This document shows positions 28,575 through 37,089 of a stretch of DNA of 40,350 nucleotides, piece by piece. Source of the stretch: Methylophaga sp. (GTDB taxonomy: Bacteria > Pseudomonadota > Gammaproteobacteria > Nitrosococcales > Methylophagaceae). The position numbers and the translations under genes are program-made. Below the pieces are notes generated by a model. The model saw only the letters and a program-made list of their open reading frames with translations. It was not told where the DNA came from and did no database searches. The stretch covers positions 1 through 40,350 of the forward strand of contig JALSLH010000095.1 of assembly GCA_026988435.1 (NCBI GenBank), in the 5' to 3' direction. Positions within the stretch are counted from its first letter, which is position 1; the number at the start of each line of letters is the position of its first letter.

Positions 28575-28963
28575 TCCTCTTTATCGCACTCGCACAATAA
28601 TCTATTCAGCAAAAGTCTAAATTTTTCCATTTCTTCTGCATACGTTTTCTTCAAACCGTGATGCTCTTGACCCATTTTTTTATGCAATCGTGCTAAATTG
28701 AGATGATATTTCTCCTGCTCTTGCAGTGAATCAAACTCCATCATTCCACTTTCAAACCGTAAAAGATAGCCTTCATGCTGTTGAATACCTTCTACATGAT
28801 TATTAAGCATCGCGTTATGTTCCGGCAACGCACATTCCAATTGATATAATAATGCAACTAAACGGTCTGATTCATGTTGCCACTGTCCCACTTCTTCAAT
28901 CCATTTTTCATGATCTTGATGCCACCATACCGGCAGTTTCTGATTTTTATTATCCTTATCCAT
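28571..28963 (-). CDS. Uncharacterised helical protein
   Basis: I do not recognise this 130-residue protein. It is charged, rich in Glu, His, Gln and Leu, without signal or membrane segment, and predicted helical almost throughout (about 25-125), ending CECDKED. Tryptophans cluster at the start (VWWHQDHEKWIEEVGQW). It could be a coiled-coil cytoplasmic protein. GGAG precedes the ATG, so it is a real gene. It is convergent with mepK (stops overlap) and divergent from trhO. No function is proposed. Confidence 0.7.
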   Translation of the reverse strand: MDKDNKNQKLPVWWHQDHEKWIEEVGQWQHESDRLVALLYQLECALPEHNAMLNNHVEGIQQHEGYLLRFESGMMEFDSLQEQEKYHLNLARLHKKMGQEHHGLKKTYAEEMEKFRLLLNRLLCECDKED

Positions 28964-29110
28964 AATTAGCTCCGTAATTTAGATAAAAAACTAATCATAC
29001 TCTCTAATGACTAATTTCAATAACACTCGTTACAAAATAATATCTTTAACGAAGACAGTCTTTAAAAATAAACGTAAAATAGCTAGTGTTATCGATAAGA
29101 GGAAACCCGC

Positions 29111-30109
29111 ATGTCACAAATAGTTATCTGTGCACTCTACAAATTTGTCACATTAGAAGACTATCAAGAAATAAAGCCGCCATTACTCGACTTTATGCTT
29201 CAACAAGATATTCGTGGCACATTATTATTAGCCAAAGAAGGCATTAATGGCACTGTTGCAGGTTCCCGCACGAATATTGATCGTTTATTGACCTATTTAC
29301 AAAATGATTCAAGATTTGAAGGGATCAGTTACAAAGAATCATTCACTGAAGAAATGCCTTTTTTACGCACCCGCGTTAAATTGAAAAAAGAAATCGTCAC
29401 CATGGGCGTCGATGGTATCGATCCCAAACACATTGTCGGCACTTACGTTAAACCTAATGATTGGAATGAGCTAATTAGCGATCCTGAAGTGTTGCTGGTC
29501 GATACCCGAAATGATTATGAAGTACAGGTAGGTACCTTTAAAAATGCTATTAATCCCGTTACTGATAGTTTCAGAGAGTTTCCAGATTATGTGAAACAAC
29601 ACTTTGACCCTGCAAAACATAAAAAAATTGCCATGTACTGCACTGGCGGCATTCGCTGTGAAAAATCGACCGCCTATATGAAAGAACAAGGCTTTGAAGA
29701 AGTCTATCATCTCGAAGGTGGCATTCTAAAATACCTAGAAGAAGTTCCTGAAGAAGAAACCTTATGGCAAGGCGAATGTTTTGTATTTGATGAACGCGTT
29801 ACCGTTGATCACCAATTAGAAAAAGGTAACTATGACCAATGTAATGCTTGTCGTATGCCGATAACTCAACAAGATCAGCAATCAGAACATTATATTCATG
29901 GGGTCAGTTGCCCTCACTGTTTTGATAAAACAACTGTCGAACAAAAAGCACGTTTCGCTGAGCGTGAAAAACAGATGAAGCTGGCTGAGCAACGTGGTGA
30001 GGCTCATATTGGTGCTGAATCAGCCAAAACTATTGCTGCTCATCGCGCTGAAAAGCAACAACTGAAAGAAAATCAACGACAACTATCGCTACAAAAGCAA
30101 CATAGATAA
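29111..30109 (+). CDS. trhO: tRNA uridine(34) hydroxylase TrhO (YceA, rhodanese domain)
   Basis: TrhO hydroxylates wobble uridine 34 using oxygen, a step in 5-carboxymethoxy- or methoxyuridine formation. The 332-residue protein has an N-terminal acylphosphatase-like domain ([30 protein letters not shown]), a rhodanese domain with active-site C177 ([12 protein letters not shown]) and a C-terminal cysteine-containing tail ([14 protein letters not shown]). AGAGGAAA precedes the ATG. It is followed 1 nt later by ggt, so the two may be cotranscribed. Confidence 0.93.
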   Translation: MSQIVICALYKFVTLEDYQEIKPPLLDFMLQQDIRGTLLLAKEGINGTVAGSRTNIDRLLTYLQNDSRFEGISYKESFTEEMPFLRTRVKLKKEIVTMGVDGIDPKHIVGTYVKPNDWNELISDPEVLLVDTRNDYEVQVGTFKNAINPVTDSFREFPDYVKQHFDPAKHKKIAMYCTGGIRCEKSTAYMKEQGFEEVYHLEGGILKYLEEVPEEETLWQGECFVFDERVTVDHQLEKGNYDQCNACRMPITQQDQQSEHYIHGVSCPHCFDKTTVEQKARFAEREKQMKLAEQRGEAHIGAESAKTIAAHRAEKQQLKENQRQLSLQKQHR

Positions 30110-30110
30110 G

Positions 30111-31760
30111 ATGAAACTACTCTCTATTTTCTTTTGGCTTTTGATTTGTTTTCAAGTCATTGCTAGCGAGAATAAAGAGGCGGCAATCGCCACAGCTCAT
30201 CCCCTAGCCACGCAGGCAGGGTTTGAGATACTGAATCAAGGCGGTAATGCATTTGATGCCGCGATTGCAGTAAGTGCGGCATTAGCCGTTGTTGAACCCT
30301 CTGGCTCTGGTTTAGGTGGTGGTGGTTTTTGGTTATTACACCGAGCTAGTGATGGCTTTCAAACAATGATTGATGGCCGTGAAACAGCGCCTAATGCGGC
30401 ACATAAAGACATGTATCTCGATAAAAACGGAAAAGTTGATCCTAACTTATCCCTTAATGGACCGTTAGCATCAGGTATCCCCGGCGTCCCCGCCGCACTT
30501 GCTCATCTCAGTCAAAAATATGGTCAACTTTCCTTAGCACAAACCCTTGCCCCTGCTATTCGTTACGCTAAACAAGGTTTTGAAGTTTCCAGTCATTATC
30601 AAAAGTTAATCAGCTTTAGACTTGGAGCACTCAATGCTTCAAAACAAGCCAAAACAATCTTCTTACGTAATGGCCAAGTTCCAGAACTAGGCACACGAAT
30701 TATCCAAACTGATTTAGCTCACACACTTGAACAGCTGGCTCAACATGGTCGCGCTGGCTTTTATCAAGGAGAAATTGCTCAAAACTTAGTTGATGGCGTA
30801 CAACAAGCCGGTGGAATTTGGACATTACAAGACTTAAAGAGTTACACAATAAAAGAACGCTCCCCCATAATCAGTACATATGAAGCTTATAAAGTCACCT
30901 CGGCGGCACTGCCGTCATCCGGTGGAATAGTGCTTACATCGATATTGAACCAACTGGAACAGTTACCACTTGATAAAGCAGATAGTATTCAACAAAAACA
31001 TCTTATTGTTGAAGCAATGCGCCGAGCCTATTTCGATCGAAGTCGCTATCTGGGCGATAGTGATTTTATTACCGTTCCCATTTCACGCCTCACTTCCAAA
31101 TCTTACGCTAAAGACTTAGTATCTAGTATTGATCTAAATTCTGCCACCAATAATCATGAGCTCTCAGCCATTGATGCAACAGAAGGAGAAGATACCACTC
31201 ACTTCTCAATCATCGATAAAGACGGCAATCGAGTTGCAGCCACATTAAGTATTAACTACCCTTTTGGTTCAGGCTTTGTGGCAAAAGGCACTGGCGTATT
31301 ACTCAATGATGAAATGGATGATTTTTCAGCTCAAGTGGGTGCAGCAAATGCCTATGGTTTAACAGGCAATCATGCCAATTCTATTGAAGCTAACAAACGT
31401 CCTCTATCCAGTATGACGCCTACCTTTATCGAGGATAATAATCGTTTAATGATTATTGGCACACCCGGTGGTAGTCGCATTATCACCATGGTCTTACTTG
31501 GGATTTTAGATTTTGTTGATGGCAAAGATGTTGAAACCATCGTTTCAAACCCGCGTTATCATCATCAATATTTACCCAACAAAATTCAAATTGAGTCTAC
31601 CGGCTTCGATACACAAGAAATAGAACAATTAAAGCAATATGGCCACGAGATTAAAGTACTCAACCGCCAATATGGCAATATGCAAGTGATTATTAAAACA
31701 GCCGACAAACTAACCGCCGCCAGTGATCCCCGAGGTGAAGGCTTAAGTAGTGTGGACTAA
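30111..31760 (+). CDS. ggt: Gamma-glutamyltransferase
   Basis: The 549-residue enzyme is exported (signal peptide at about 1-19) and cleaves glutathione and other gamma-glutamyl bonds. It self-cleaves before T362 in EGEDTTHFSIIDKDGN, which starts the small subunit. Other motifs are GGNAFDAAIAVSAALAVVEPSGSGLGGGGF, GIPGVPAAL and PLSSMTPTF with the GTPGGSRI oxyanion region. Full length for the family. Convergent with a small membrane protein gene at its 3' end. Confidence 0.94.
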   Translation: MKLLSIFFWLLICFQVIASENKEAAIATAHPLATQAGFEILNQGGNAFDAAIAVSAALAVVEPSGSGLGGGGFWLLHRASDGFQTMIDGRETAPNAAHKDMYLDKNGKVDPNLSLNGPLASGIPGVPAALAHLSQKYGQLSLAQTLAPAIRYAKQGFEVSSHYQKLISFRLGALNASKQAKTIFLRNGQVPELGTRIIQTDLAHTLEQLAQHGRAGFYQGEIAQNLVDGVQQAGGIWTLQDLKSYTIKERSPIISTYEAYKVTSAALPSSGGIVLTSILNQLEQLPLDKADSIQQKHLIVEAMRRAYFDRSRYLGDSDFITVPISRLTSKSYAKDLVSSIDLNSATNNHELSAIDATEGEDTTHFSIIDKDGNRVAATLSINYPFGSGFVAKGTGVLLNDEMDDFSAQVGAANAYGLTGNHANSIEANKRPLSSMTPTFIEDNNRLMIIGTPGGSRIITMVLLGILDFVDGKDVETIVSNPRYHHQYLPNKIQIESTGFDTQEIEQLKQYGHEIKVLNRQYGNMQVIIKTADKLTAASDPRGEGLSSVD

Positions 31761-32210
31761 TTATTTTATTGGCAGCTCACCTTGCCGAGCTTGAGACAAT
31801 GCAGATGTTGATAATACAAATAAGATCAACACGATCACTATCGTAGGCACAACAGCAATTCGGCTAAACACGACTAATAAAATACCGCTCATTTTAGGAT
31901 CTGTCTGCATAGCTCCCAAGCCCCAAGCTAAAAACATAATCCCAGCCGAGGCAGCATAGCCAACCAACAATAATCGACAACGTCGCCAAGCTAATTTCCA
32001 GTGAGCCTGCACCAGTTCACTATCATTATCTTGTTTAGCTTTCATTGCTATCCAAATTATTATTACAACCGAGCTAATTAGTGCTAAGGTTAAAAACAAA
32101 GCAATATGACCGCTACTTAATATAGCAACAGGCACAAGTAAATGGAAAAAAGACAAATTCATCATCAGAAGTTCATGCGCCGCGGCGGCACGTTTCGTTT
32201 CACTTTTCAT
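31761..32210 (-). CDS. Uncharacterised membrane protein with four helices
   Basis: This 149-residue product has four hydrophobic segments (about 17-37, 40-57, 82-104 and 112-137), with basic residues at the start. I do not recognise the family. It is convergent with ggt (adjacent stop codons) and divergent from the TatD-type hydrolase gene. The upstream Shine-Dalgarno is weak (TAAGA). No function is proposed. Confidence 0.65.
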   Translation of the reverse strand: MKSETKRAAAAHELLMMNLSFFHLLVPVAILSSGHIALFLTLALISSVVIIIWIAMKAKQDNDSELVQAHWKLAWRRCRLLLVGYAASAGIMFLAWGLGAMQTDPKMSGILLVVFSRIAVVPTIVIVLILFVLSTSALSQARQGELPIK

Positions 32211-32245
32211 TCTTAAATTACCAAACCATATATTAGCATTTAATT

Positions 32246-33025
32246 ATGTACCTAATTGACAGTCATTGCCACCTTGATTTCGCACAATTTGATCTAGATC
32301 GTGAATATATACTTACTCATTGTCAGCAAATAGGCGTTAATGACATTGTGATCCCGGGCGTGACCGCTAATAGTTGGGACAACTTATTAGCCGTTTGTAA
32401 ACAATCTACAATGCTTCATCCCGCGCTGGGATTACATCCTATGTTTATAAACGAGCATCAGCCCGAACATCTCAATCAATTGACAGAGCAAATTTCAAAT
32501 CATCACATTATTGCCATCGGTGAAATTGGTCTTGATTTTTATATTGCCGATCATGATAAAGATTTACAAATACATTTATTTACAGAACAATTAAAAATTG
32601 CCCAACAATCGAAACTGCCTGTTTTACTACACGTTAGAAAAGCACATGAACAAACAATCTCTTTATTAAAAAAACACCCTGTATCTGGCGGGATTATTCA
32701 TGCTTTTAACGGCAGTTTACAACAAGCACAGCAATACCAATCTCTTGGGTTCTTATTAGGAATTGGAGGTGCAATAACCCACCCAAATGCAACACGATTA
32801 CGAGCGATGGTCAGTCAACTTCCTTTATCAAGCATCGCACTCGAAACTGATGCGCCCGATATGCCATTACATTTGATGAAACAGCAACACAACACGCCTG
32901 AGAATATTGCTGTAATATTAGATGTATTAGCAACACTACGTTCTGAAAGCAAAGATGGAATTGCCATGGCTACAACGGCAAATTGCCGACGCGTATTAAC
33001 GCTGGCAAATAAGCAAGGAATTTAG
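32246..33025 (+). CDS. TatD-family metal-dependent hydrolase (YjjV-like)
   Basis: The 259-residue product is a TIM-barrel metalloenzyme of the TatD/YjjV/YcfH group. Metal ligands are visible: H7 and H9 (DSHCHLD), the GEIGLDFY glutamate, HVRKAH, HAFNGS and the ETDAPDMP aspartate. Family members have DNase or deacylase-like activities; the specific substrate is unknown. It is complete and lies between a divergent membrane protein gene and a GGDEF gene. Confidence 0.9.
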   Translation: MYLIDSHCHLDFAQFDLDREYILTHCQQIGVNDIVIPGVTANSWDNLLAVCKQSTMLHPALGLHPMFINEHQPEHLNQLTEQISNHHIIAIGEIGLDFYIADHDKDLQIHLFTEQLKIAQQSKLPVLLHVRKAHEQTISLLKKHPVSGGIIHAFNGSLQQAQQYQSLGFLLGIGGAITHPNATRLRAMVSQLPLSSIALETDAPDMPLHLMKQQHNTPENIAVILDVLATLRSESKDGIAMATTANCRRVLTLANKQGI

Positions 33026-33193
33026 CAATATGTCATTATTATCCCGTCTATTTAGCTTGCCATTTTGGGCCCATATTTTTCAATCATTTTTAAACACCTG
33101 TCAGCGCTTCCCCTGAGCGTATTATCATTACCTCACCATAATAAGCCGACTGAATCGCACAATTCCCCTTCTATTTGTGCGATACTTTATTAC

Positions 33194-33892
33194 GTGAAAA
33201 AACTTATTTTAAAGCTTGGCCTTCATTTAGCCGTGATAACGATCACAGTTGTTTCCGTATTTATATCTCTTCTCTGTACCAGCTTAATCATCTATATAAC
33301 AGATGTTGACTCCCAACTTCTTTTACCTAGCTATATAGTTGCCACCGTTGTACCACTTATTGTTGCACCTATTGTAAGCTTCAGCGCAATTAAATTGTTA
33401 TATCAAACTATTGAAATTGAGACTAAAATGCGGAAGTTGGCCAGCACTGATTATCTAACCCAGTTGCTCAGTCGGCGCGAGTGGATAAATCAAGCTTCCC
33501 GCTATATAAATCTTGCTAATCGTAATAATAGTCTTTTTGCCATTTTAATGCTTGATCTAGACAACTTTAAGATAATTAATGACAATTATGGACATCTCGT
33601 GGGTGATGAGGTTCTCGTATCATTTGGAAAAACCATTAAAACAGTAAATCGTTCGAGTGATATTTCTGGTCGATTTGGCGGCGAAGAGTTTATTATCTTA
33701 TTGCCTGATACTTCCGAGAAACAAGCGATTCAATTTACAGAGCGACTCCATCAGCATACTAGAACGCTGAATATCAAAAGTGGTAAAAATACGATCACAT
33801 TAACAACCAGCATTGGTATCAGTATTAATATACCCGACGAACCTGCAGATCTTGATACGCTTATATCTTATGCCGACAAAGCACTTTATTAG
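33194..33892 (+). CDS. GGDEF-domain protein, 3' end cut by a TAG codon
   Basis: The product as it stands is 232 residues, with two membrane segments (about 8-33 and 45-70) and a GGDEF domain (ASTDYLTQLLSRREW, LMLDLDNFKIINDNYGH, GRFGGEEFIILLP). GGEEF is an active-type signature, so it should make c-di-GMP. The frame reads ...ADKALY then TAG at 33890-33892, and continues AKHQGKDCTVVFQQTT to TAG at 33941. GGDEF domains normally end ALYQAK..., so a CAG to TAG change is the simplest account; it removes 16 residues. I use GTG 33194 as start because a hydrophobic protein begins there. No clear ribosome site precedes it, and an unrelated 28-codon ORF lies at 33030-33116. Confidence 0.8.
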   Translation: MKKLILKLGLHLAVITITVVSVFISLLCTSLIIYITDVDSQLLLPSYIVATVVPLIVAPIVSFSAIKLLYQTIEIETKMRKLASTDYLTQLLSRREWINQASRYINLANRNNSLFAILMLDLDNFKIINDNYGHLVGDEVLVSFGKTIKTVNRSSDISGRFGGEEFIILLPDTSEKQAIQFTERLHQHTRTLNIKSGKNTITLTTSIGISINIPDEPADLDTLISYADKALY

Positions 33893-33957
33893 GCAAAGCA
33901 CCAAGGCAAAGATTGTACCGTTGTTTTTCAACAAACAACCTAGTGACATGGCACAAT

Positions 33958-34302
33958 ATGACTGATAACGATATTCAAAGATTTAAGCAGTTATTAGAAG
34001 AACAACGTGATGAGCTCATGGCCTCACAACAGATGGCACAAAGCGCAACTGAAACCGTTGAACTTGATCAAGCCAGTGTCGGCAGAGTGTCAAGAATGGA
34101 TGCCATGCAATCACAGTCAATGGCCGTTGAAACTACACGGCTACGGCAACAACAACTTAGAAAAATATCTTCAGCACTCGCACTAATCGAGTCAGGTGAT
34201 TATGGATTTTGCAGTGTTTGTGATGATGAAATAAATCCTAAACGTCTAGAAATTGATCCTGCATCCACCATGTGTGTGCCCTGCGCCTCCAAACAAGAAT
34301 AA
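33958..34302 (+). CDS. Short TraR/DksA-family zinc finger protein
   Basis: The 114-residue product has an N-terminal helical part (residues 1-70) and a C4 zinc finger with C85, C88, C106 and C109 (CSVC...CVPC), followed by a short tail. This is the DksA/TraR fold without the longer coiled coil of true DksA, so it probably binds RNA polymerase near its secondary channel but may lack the full DksA activity. I set the start at ATG 33958; the longer frame from 33913 overlaps the readthrough end of the GGDEF gene. Confidence 0.85.
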   Translation: MTDNDIQRFKQLLEEQRDELMASQQMAQSATETVELDQASVGRVSRMDAMQSQSMAVETTRLRQQQLRKISSALALIESGDYGFCSVCDDEINPKRLEIDPASTMCVPCASKQE

Positions 34303-34325
34303 TATACTGTCATACACCCACTTTT

Positions 34326-34425
34326 CGTCATTCCGGCAGGCTATTAGCCGGAATCTTAGTATCAATTAAGCTCCCCGCTAACAGCACCTAAAATTATAAA
34401 GCTGAAAATTGATTTCACTTGAGTA
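34326..34425. repeat. Interspersed palindromic repeat, copy B
   Basis: About 100 bp with a hairpin of perfect 8-bp arms ATTCCGGC (34330-34337) and GCCGGAAT (34347-34354), and a tail ATTGATTTCACTT at 34408-34420 like that of copy A (18274-18381). It shares CGTCA at the start. It fills most of the gap between the DksA-like gene and tcdA. Confidence 0.6.
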
Positions 34426-34458
34426 GAGATGCAAGCCTGGTTTAGGTTAAAATAAACC

Positions 34459-35196
34459 ATGACAAACTCCAATCCTCTATTCGAACGCACCCATATTTTA
34501 ATTGGCGATCAAGGCATCGAACGCCTGCAAGCAAGCCATGTATTTCTCGCCGGCATGGGCGGTGTGGGTTCTTTCACAGCCGAAGCTTTAGCCAGAATGG
34601 GCGTAGGACAACTAACTTTGGTTGATCATGATGTGGTTTCAGCATCAAATATTAACCGACAACTCATTGCGCTTAATTCAACTGTTGGCCAACTCAAAGT
34701 CGAAGTGATGGCACAACGTATTCAAGATATCAATCCAGACTGCAAAATAAACATTGATACTGAGTTTCTCACACCGACGACCATTCCTGATGTGTTAACG
34801 GATGATTTTGATGTGGTGGTCGATGCCATTGATAGCATGAGCAGTAAAGTCGAGTTAATAGCAACAGCATGGCGCAATAAAACACCTGTTTTTGCCAGCA
34901 TGGGTGCCGGTGGTAAACTTGACCCATCACTGATCCGTACAGGCGATATTATGGATACATCCATGTGCAAGCTGGCTAAACAACTACGCAAATACCTTCG
35001 CAGGCGAGGTGTTGGCAAAGGTGTTCAAACCGTTTATTCAATCGAATCTCCCCTTCTACCACTACCACCTGAACAAGTCGGTCGTGGTCGCCCACGCGCA
35101 GTGAACGGCACCATGAGTTATATGCCCTCTATTTTTGGCTTAACCCTCGCCGGCATGGTCACAAATCATATTATTGGTGATGCTCGTCGTGTCTGA
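34459..35196 (+). CDS. tcdA: tRNA threonylcarbamoyladenosine dehydratase
   Basis: TcdA is an E1-like ATP-dependent enzyme that cyclises t6A37 of tRNAs. The 245-residue product has the ThiF/MoeB-type adenylation motifs VFLAGMGGVGSFTAEALARMGVG, LVDHDVVSASNINRQL, DAIDSMSSKVELIATA and a C-terminal GLTLAGMVTNHI. Length matches the family. The next gene starts inside its last codons. Confidence 0.92.
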   Translation: MTNSNPLFERTHILIGDQGIERLQASHVFLAGMGGVGSFTAEALARMGVGQLTLVDHDVVSASNINRQLIALNSTVGQLKVEVMAQRIQDINPDCKINIDTEFLTPTTIPDVLTDDFDVVVDAIDSMSSKVELIATAWRNKTPVFASMGAGGKLDPSLIRTGDIMDTSMCKLAKQLRKYLRRRGVGKGVQTVYSIESPLLPLPPEQVGRGRPRAVNGTMSYMPSIFGLTLAGMVTNHIIGDARRV

Positions 35197-35695
35197 CGAC
35201 CCTACTAATGTTTTAAATTGTAGCCCACAACGCCAGCAGCAACTTGCTAAATTACTCAAACCTTACGGTATTGAAATTAAACATGTGGCTAATAATGACA
35301 CCATTCCCGGAAGCTTTTTCGGTGAGCGTGAAGCCGGCTTGATTGGCAATAAACTCTACCTTCGCCATGACACACCCGTCCATTCTGCCCTACATGAATC
35401 AGGGCATTACATCTGCATGGATCCTATCCGTCGAGGCAAACTAGATACCGATGCCGAAGGCGATTATGACGAAGAAAATGGTGTCTGTTACTTACAAATC
35501 ATATTGTCTGATCATATTCCTGATATGGGAAAAGAAAGAATGATGACCGATATGGATAGTTGGGGCTATACCTTCCGCTTAGGCAGTGCCAAAGCTTGGT
35601 TTAAAAATGATGCCGAAGATGCCAAGCAATGGTTAATAAGCCACAACATTATTAATAATGAGCAATCACCTACTTGGCAATATCGGAAAAACTAA
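35180..35695 (+). CDS. Unknown protein with an HExxH metalloprotease-like motif
   Basis: The 171-residue product has no signal peptide or clear membrane segment. Residues around HSALHESGHYICMD contain HESGH, which fits the HExxH zincin pattern, and a further acidic stretch follows (DTDAEGDYDEENG). I do not recognise the family. Start candidates are ATG 35180 (used here) and GTG 35189 (MSDDPTN...), both overlapping the tcdA 3' end, so it is probably coupled to it. A peptidase role is inference only. Confidence 0.7.
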   Translation: MLVVSDDPTNVLNCSPQRQQQLAKLLKPYGIEIKHVANNDTIPGSFFGEREAGLIGNKLYLRHDTPVHSALHESGHYICMDPIRRGKLDTDAEGDYDEENGVCYLQIILSDHIPDMGKERMMTDMDSWGYTFRLGSAKAWFKNDAEDAKQWLISHNIINNEQSPTWQYRKN

Positions 35696-35705
35696 CTCCT
35701 TATCA

Positions 35706-35850
35706 TCATCTCCGATGTCAAAGAGGCCTGTCATTACCAAGCTCAAAGAGCCTGCCACTTCCGATCTCAAAGAACCTGCCACCTCCGAGCTGAAAGAACC
35801 CTTCATTCCCGAGTTCAAAAGCCCTGTCATTCCCGAGATCAAAAAGCCCC
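35706..35850 (+). repeat. 24-bp tandem repeat array, six degenerate copies
   Basis: Units at 35706-35730 (25 bp), 35731-35754, 35755-35778, 35779-35802, 35803-35826 and 35827-35850 share the pattern (T/C)CA(T/C)...CC(G/A)A..TCAAA(G/A)...CCTG. Because the unit is a multiple of 3, one frame gives an octapeptide repeat (P..xLKE-like). The last units resemble the left arm of the hairpin at 35854-35878. Units differ at 3 to 7 positions, so the array is not recent. Confidence 0.85.
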
Positions 35851-35853
35851 GTC

Positions 35854-35878
35854 ATTCCCGAGATCTTTTATCGGGAAT
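35854..35878. terminator. Hairpin at the 3' end of intI, possible bidirectional terminator
   Basis: Arms ATTCCCGA (35854-35861) and TCGGGAAT (35871-35878) enclose a 9-base loop. The intI stop codon (35870-35868) lies within it. There is no strong T-run, so it could be a repeat-type hairpin instead of a classical terminator. It is related in sequence to the other ATTCCGG hairpins in the window. Confidence 0.5.
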
Positions 35879-36899
35879 CCACTTCCTTGCCAAACAACGC
35901 CTCCAACGGACTAACAACACTACTCAAATTTTGCTGTAATACATGTGTATAAATTTCCGTAGTTTTCACATCGGCATGGCCTAATAACTTTTGTACAACG
36001 CGAATATTTGTGCCAGCCTCCAACAAATGCGTAGCAAAAGAATGACGCAAAGTATGTGAAGTCACCCGTTTATCAATACCCACTTTATTCTTTGCCGCTC
36101 TTATTCCTTTCTGCAAACCAGATTCATCCAAATGATGGCGTCGTATTTGTCCACTGCGTGGATCTTTTGATAAGCTCTGAGAAGGAAAAACATACTGCCA
36201 TTCCCATGATGAGCTGGCTTTCGGATATTTTTTTGCTAAATTATTAGGCAAATAAACATCCGCAACCCCTTGCGCTAAGTCTTGTTCAAATAATTGTCGC
36301 ACCCCCACTAAATGCTGTTTTAGCTCGTCAACAATAGATGGGGCTAACAGTGTTGTACGGTCTTTACCGCCTTTAGCATCCCTAATCATCAAGTAACCAT
36401 TGCCAAAATCAACATCTTGAATACGCAGGCGCAATGTTTCCATCACCCTCAAACCACCGCCATACATTATTTTCGCCATCAAAGATCTAATCCCCGTCAT
36501 TGCGGCTAATAATTTCCTCGTTTCTCCTTGACTTAAAACCACAGGTAACCGAACAGGTTTTTTTGAGCGAACAGGATCTAAATCATCTGCAATCGGCAAG
36601 TCTAATACTTGTTTATAGAGAAAAATAATGGCATTGAAAGCAAGATTTTGTGTTGATGCAGCATAATTTTTATTCATTGCCATATCTGATAAAAAAGACT
36701 CTATCTCTTTCTTACCTAATAACTTAGGATGCCGCGTATCATTAAAGCGAATAAAAGCTAAAATCCACTTAACGTAAGCCTCCTCCGTGCGCTTTGCATA
36801 ATGATGATAGCGAAGTACCTCCCGAACTTGATCCATTATTTTAATAGACTGTGGTTTAAACTTAACACGATCTTGTGATTTATTTTGGAATGCGGCCAT
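35868..36899 (-). CDS. intI: Integron integrase (tyrosine recombinase)
   Basis: IntI recombines attC with attI to insert cassettes. The 343-residue product has the SAM-like N-terminal domain (YHHYAKRTEEAYVKWI) and a catalytic domain with R151, H282, R285, H308 and nucleophile Y317 (GGGLRVMETLRLR, SHTLRHSFATHLL, LLGHADVKTTEIYTH). Residues 217-240 (LPNNLAKKYPKASSSWEW, then QYVF) form the extra patch found only in integron integrases. Numbering relative to IntI1 is shifted by 5 at each catalytic site. I chose ATG 36899 (GGGTGGA just upstream); further in-frame ATGs up to 36968 are less likely. All catalytic residues are present, so it should be active. Confidence 0.95.
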   Translation of the reverse strand: MAAFQNKSQDRVKFKPQSIKIMDQVREVLRYHHYAKRTEEAYVKWILAFIRFNDTRHPKLLGKKEIESFLSDMAMNKNYAASTQNLAFNAIIFLYKQVLDLPIADDLDPVRSKKPVRLPVVLSQGETRKLLAAMTGIRSLMAKIMYGGGLRVMETLRLRIQDVDFGNGYLMIRDAKGGKDRTTLLAPSIVDELKQHLVGVRQLFEQDLAQGVADVYLPNNLAKKYPKASSSWEWQYVFPSQSLSKDPRSGQIRRHHLDESGLQKGIRAAKNKVGIDKRVTSHTLRHSFATHLLEAGTNIRVVQKLLGHADVKTTEIYTHVLQQNLSSVVSPLEALFGKEVDSR

Positions 36900-36908
36900 A
36901 AATCCACC

Positions 36909-36961
36909 CTGTTTTCTCTTCATTATCGACTTACTAGGCATTATAGCCCGTAGAAGCATAA
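36909..36961. repeat. Direct repeat copy 1 in the intI upstream region
   Basis: A 53-bp block starting CTGTTTTCTC and containing ACTAGGCATTATAGCCCG. It matches 37011-37063 at 44 of 53 positions, in the same orientation 102 bp apart. On the minus strand it carries TATAAT, a possible intI -10 box. Confidence 0.75.
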
Positions 36962-37010
36962 TAATCATACATTTTCGATGTTTGCTTTAAATCAGCCTCA
37001 CAATGTCGCA

Positions 37011-37063
37011 CTGTTTTCTCTTGATTATCATATTACTAGGCGTTATAGTCCGTATATGTATAA
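37011..37063. repeat. Direct repeat copy 2 in the intI upstream region
   Basis: Second copy of the 53-bp block, starting CTGTTTTCTC and containing ACTAGGCGTTATAGTCCG. It holds the best rightward promoter candidate of the region. Confidence 0.75.
37021..37049 (+). promoter_or_regulatory. Candidate cassette promoter Pc
   Basis: TTGATT (37021-37026), a 17-bp spacer and TATAGT (37044-37049) point to the cassettes, 50 bp before the attI crossover point and about 107 bp before the first cassette gene. The corresponding block in copy 1 reads TTCATT and TATAGC with the same spacing and is weaker. No LexA box (CTG-N10-CAG) was found here. Confidence 0.5.
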
Positions 37064-37089
37064 GAATTACAGGGAAAATCCTTTCCCGT

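Noticed and set aside
33030-33116. 28-codon ORF between the TatD-type and GGDEF genes
   Set aside because: It has a loosely spaced AGGA upstream and no recognisable content; it may be chance or a leader.
35706-35850. 24-bp array as a CRISPR
   Set aside because: Units are contiguous and degenerate, with no unique spacers and no cas genes.
35658-35939. 93-codon ORF covering the 24-bp array
   Set aside because: Its octapeptide repeat follows from the unit length being a multiple of three. It starts inside the HExxH gene and ends inside intI antisense, with no clear ribosome site.
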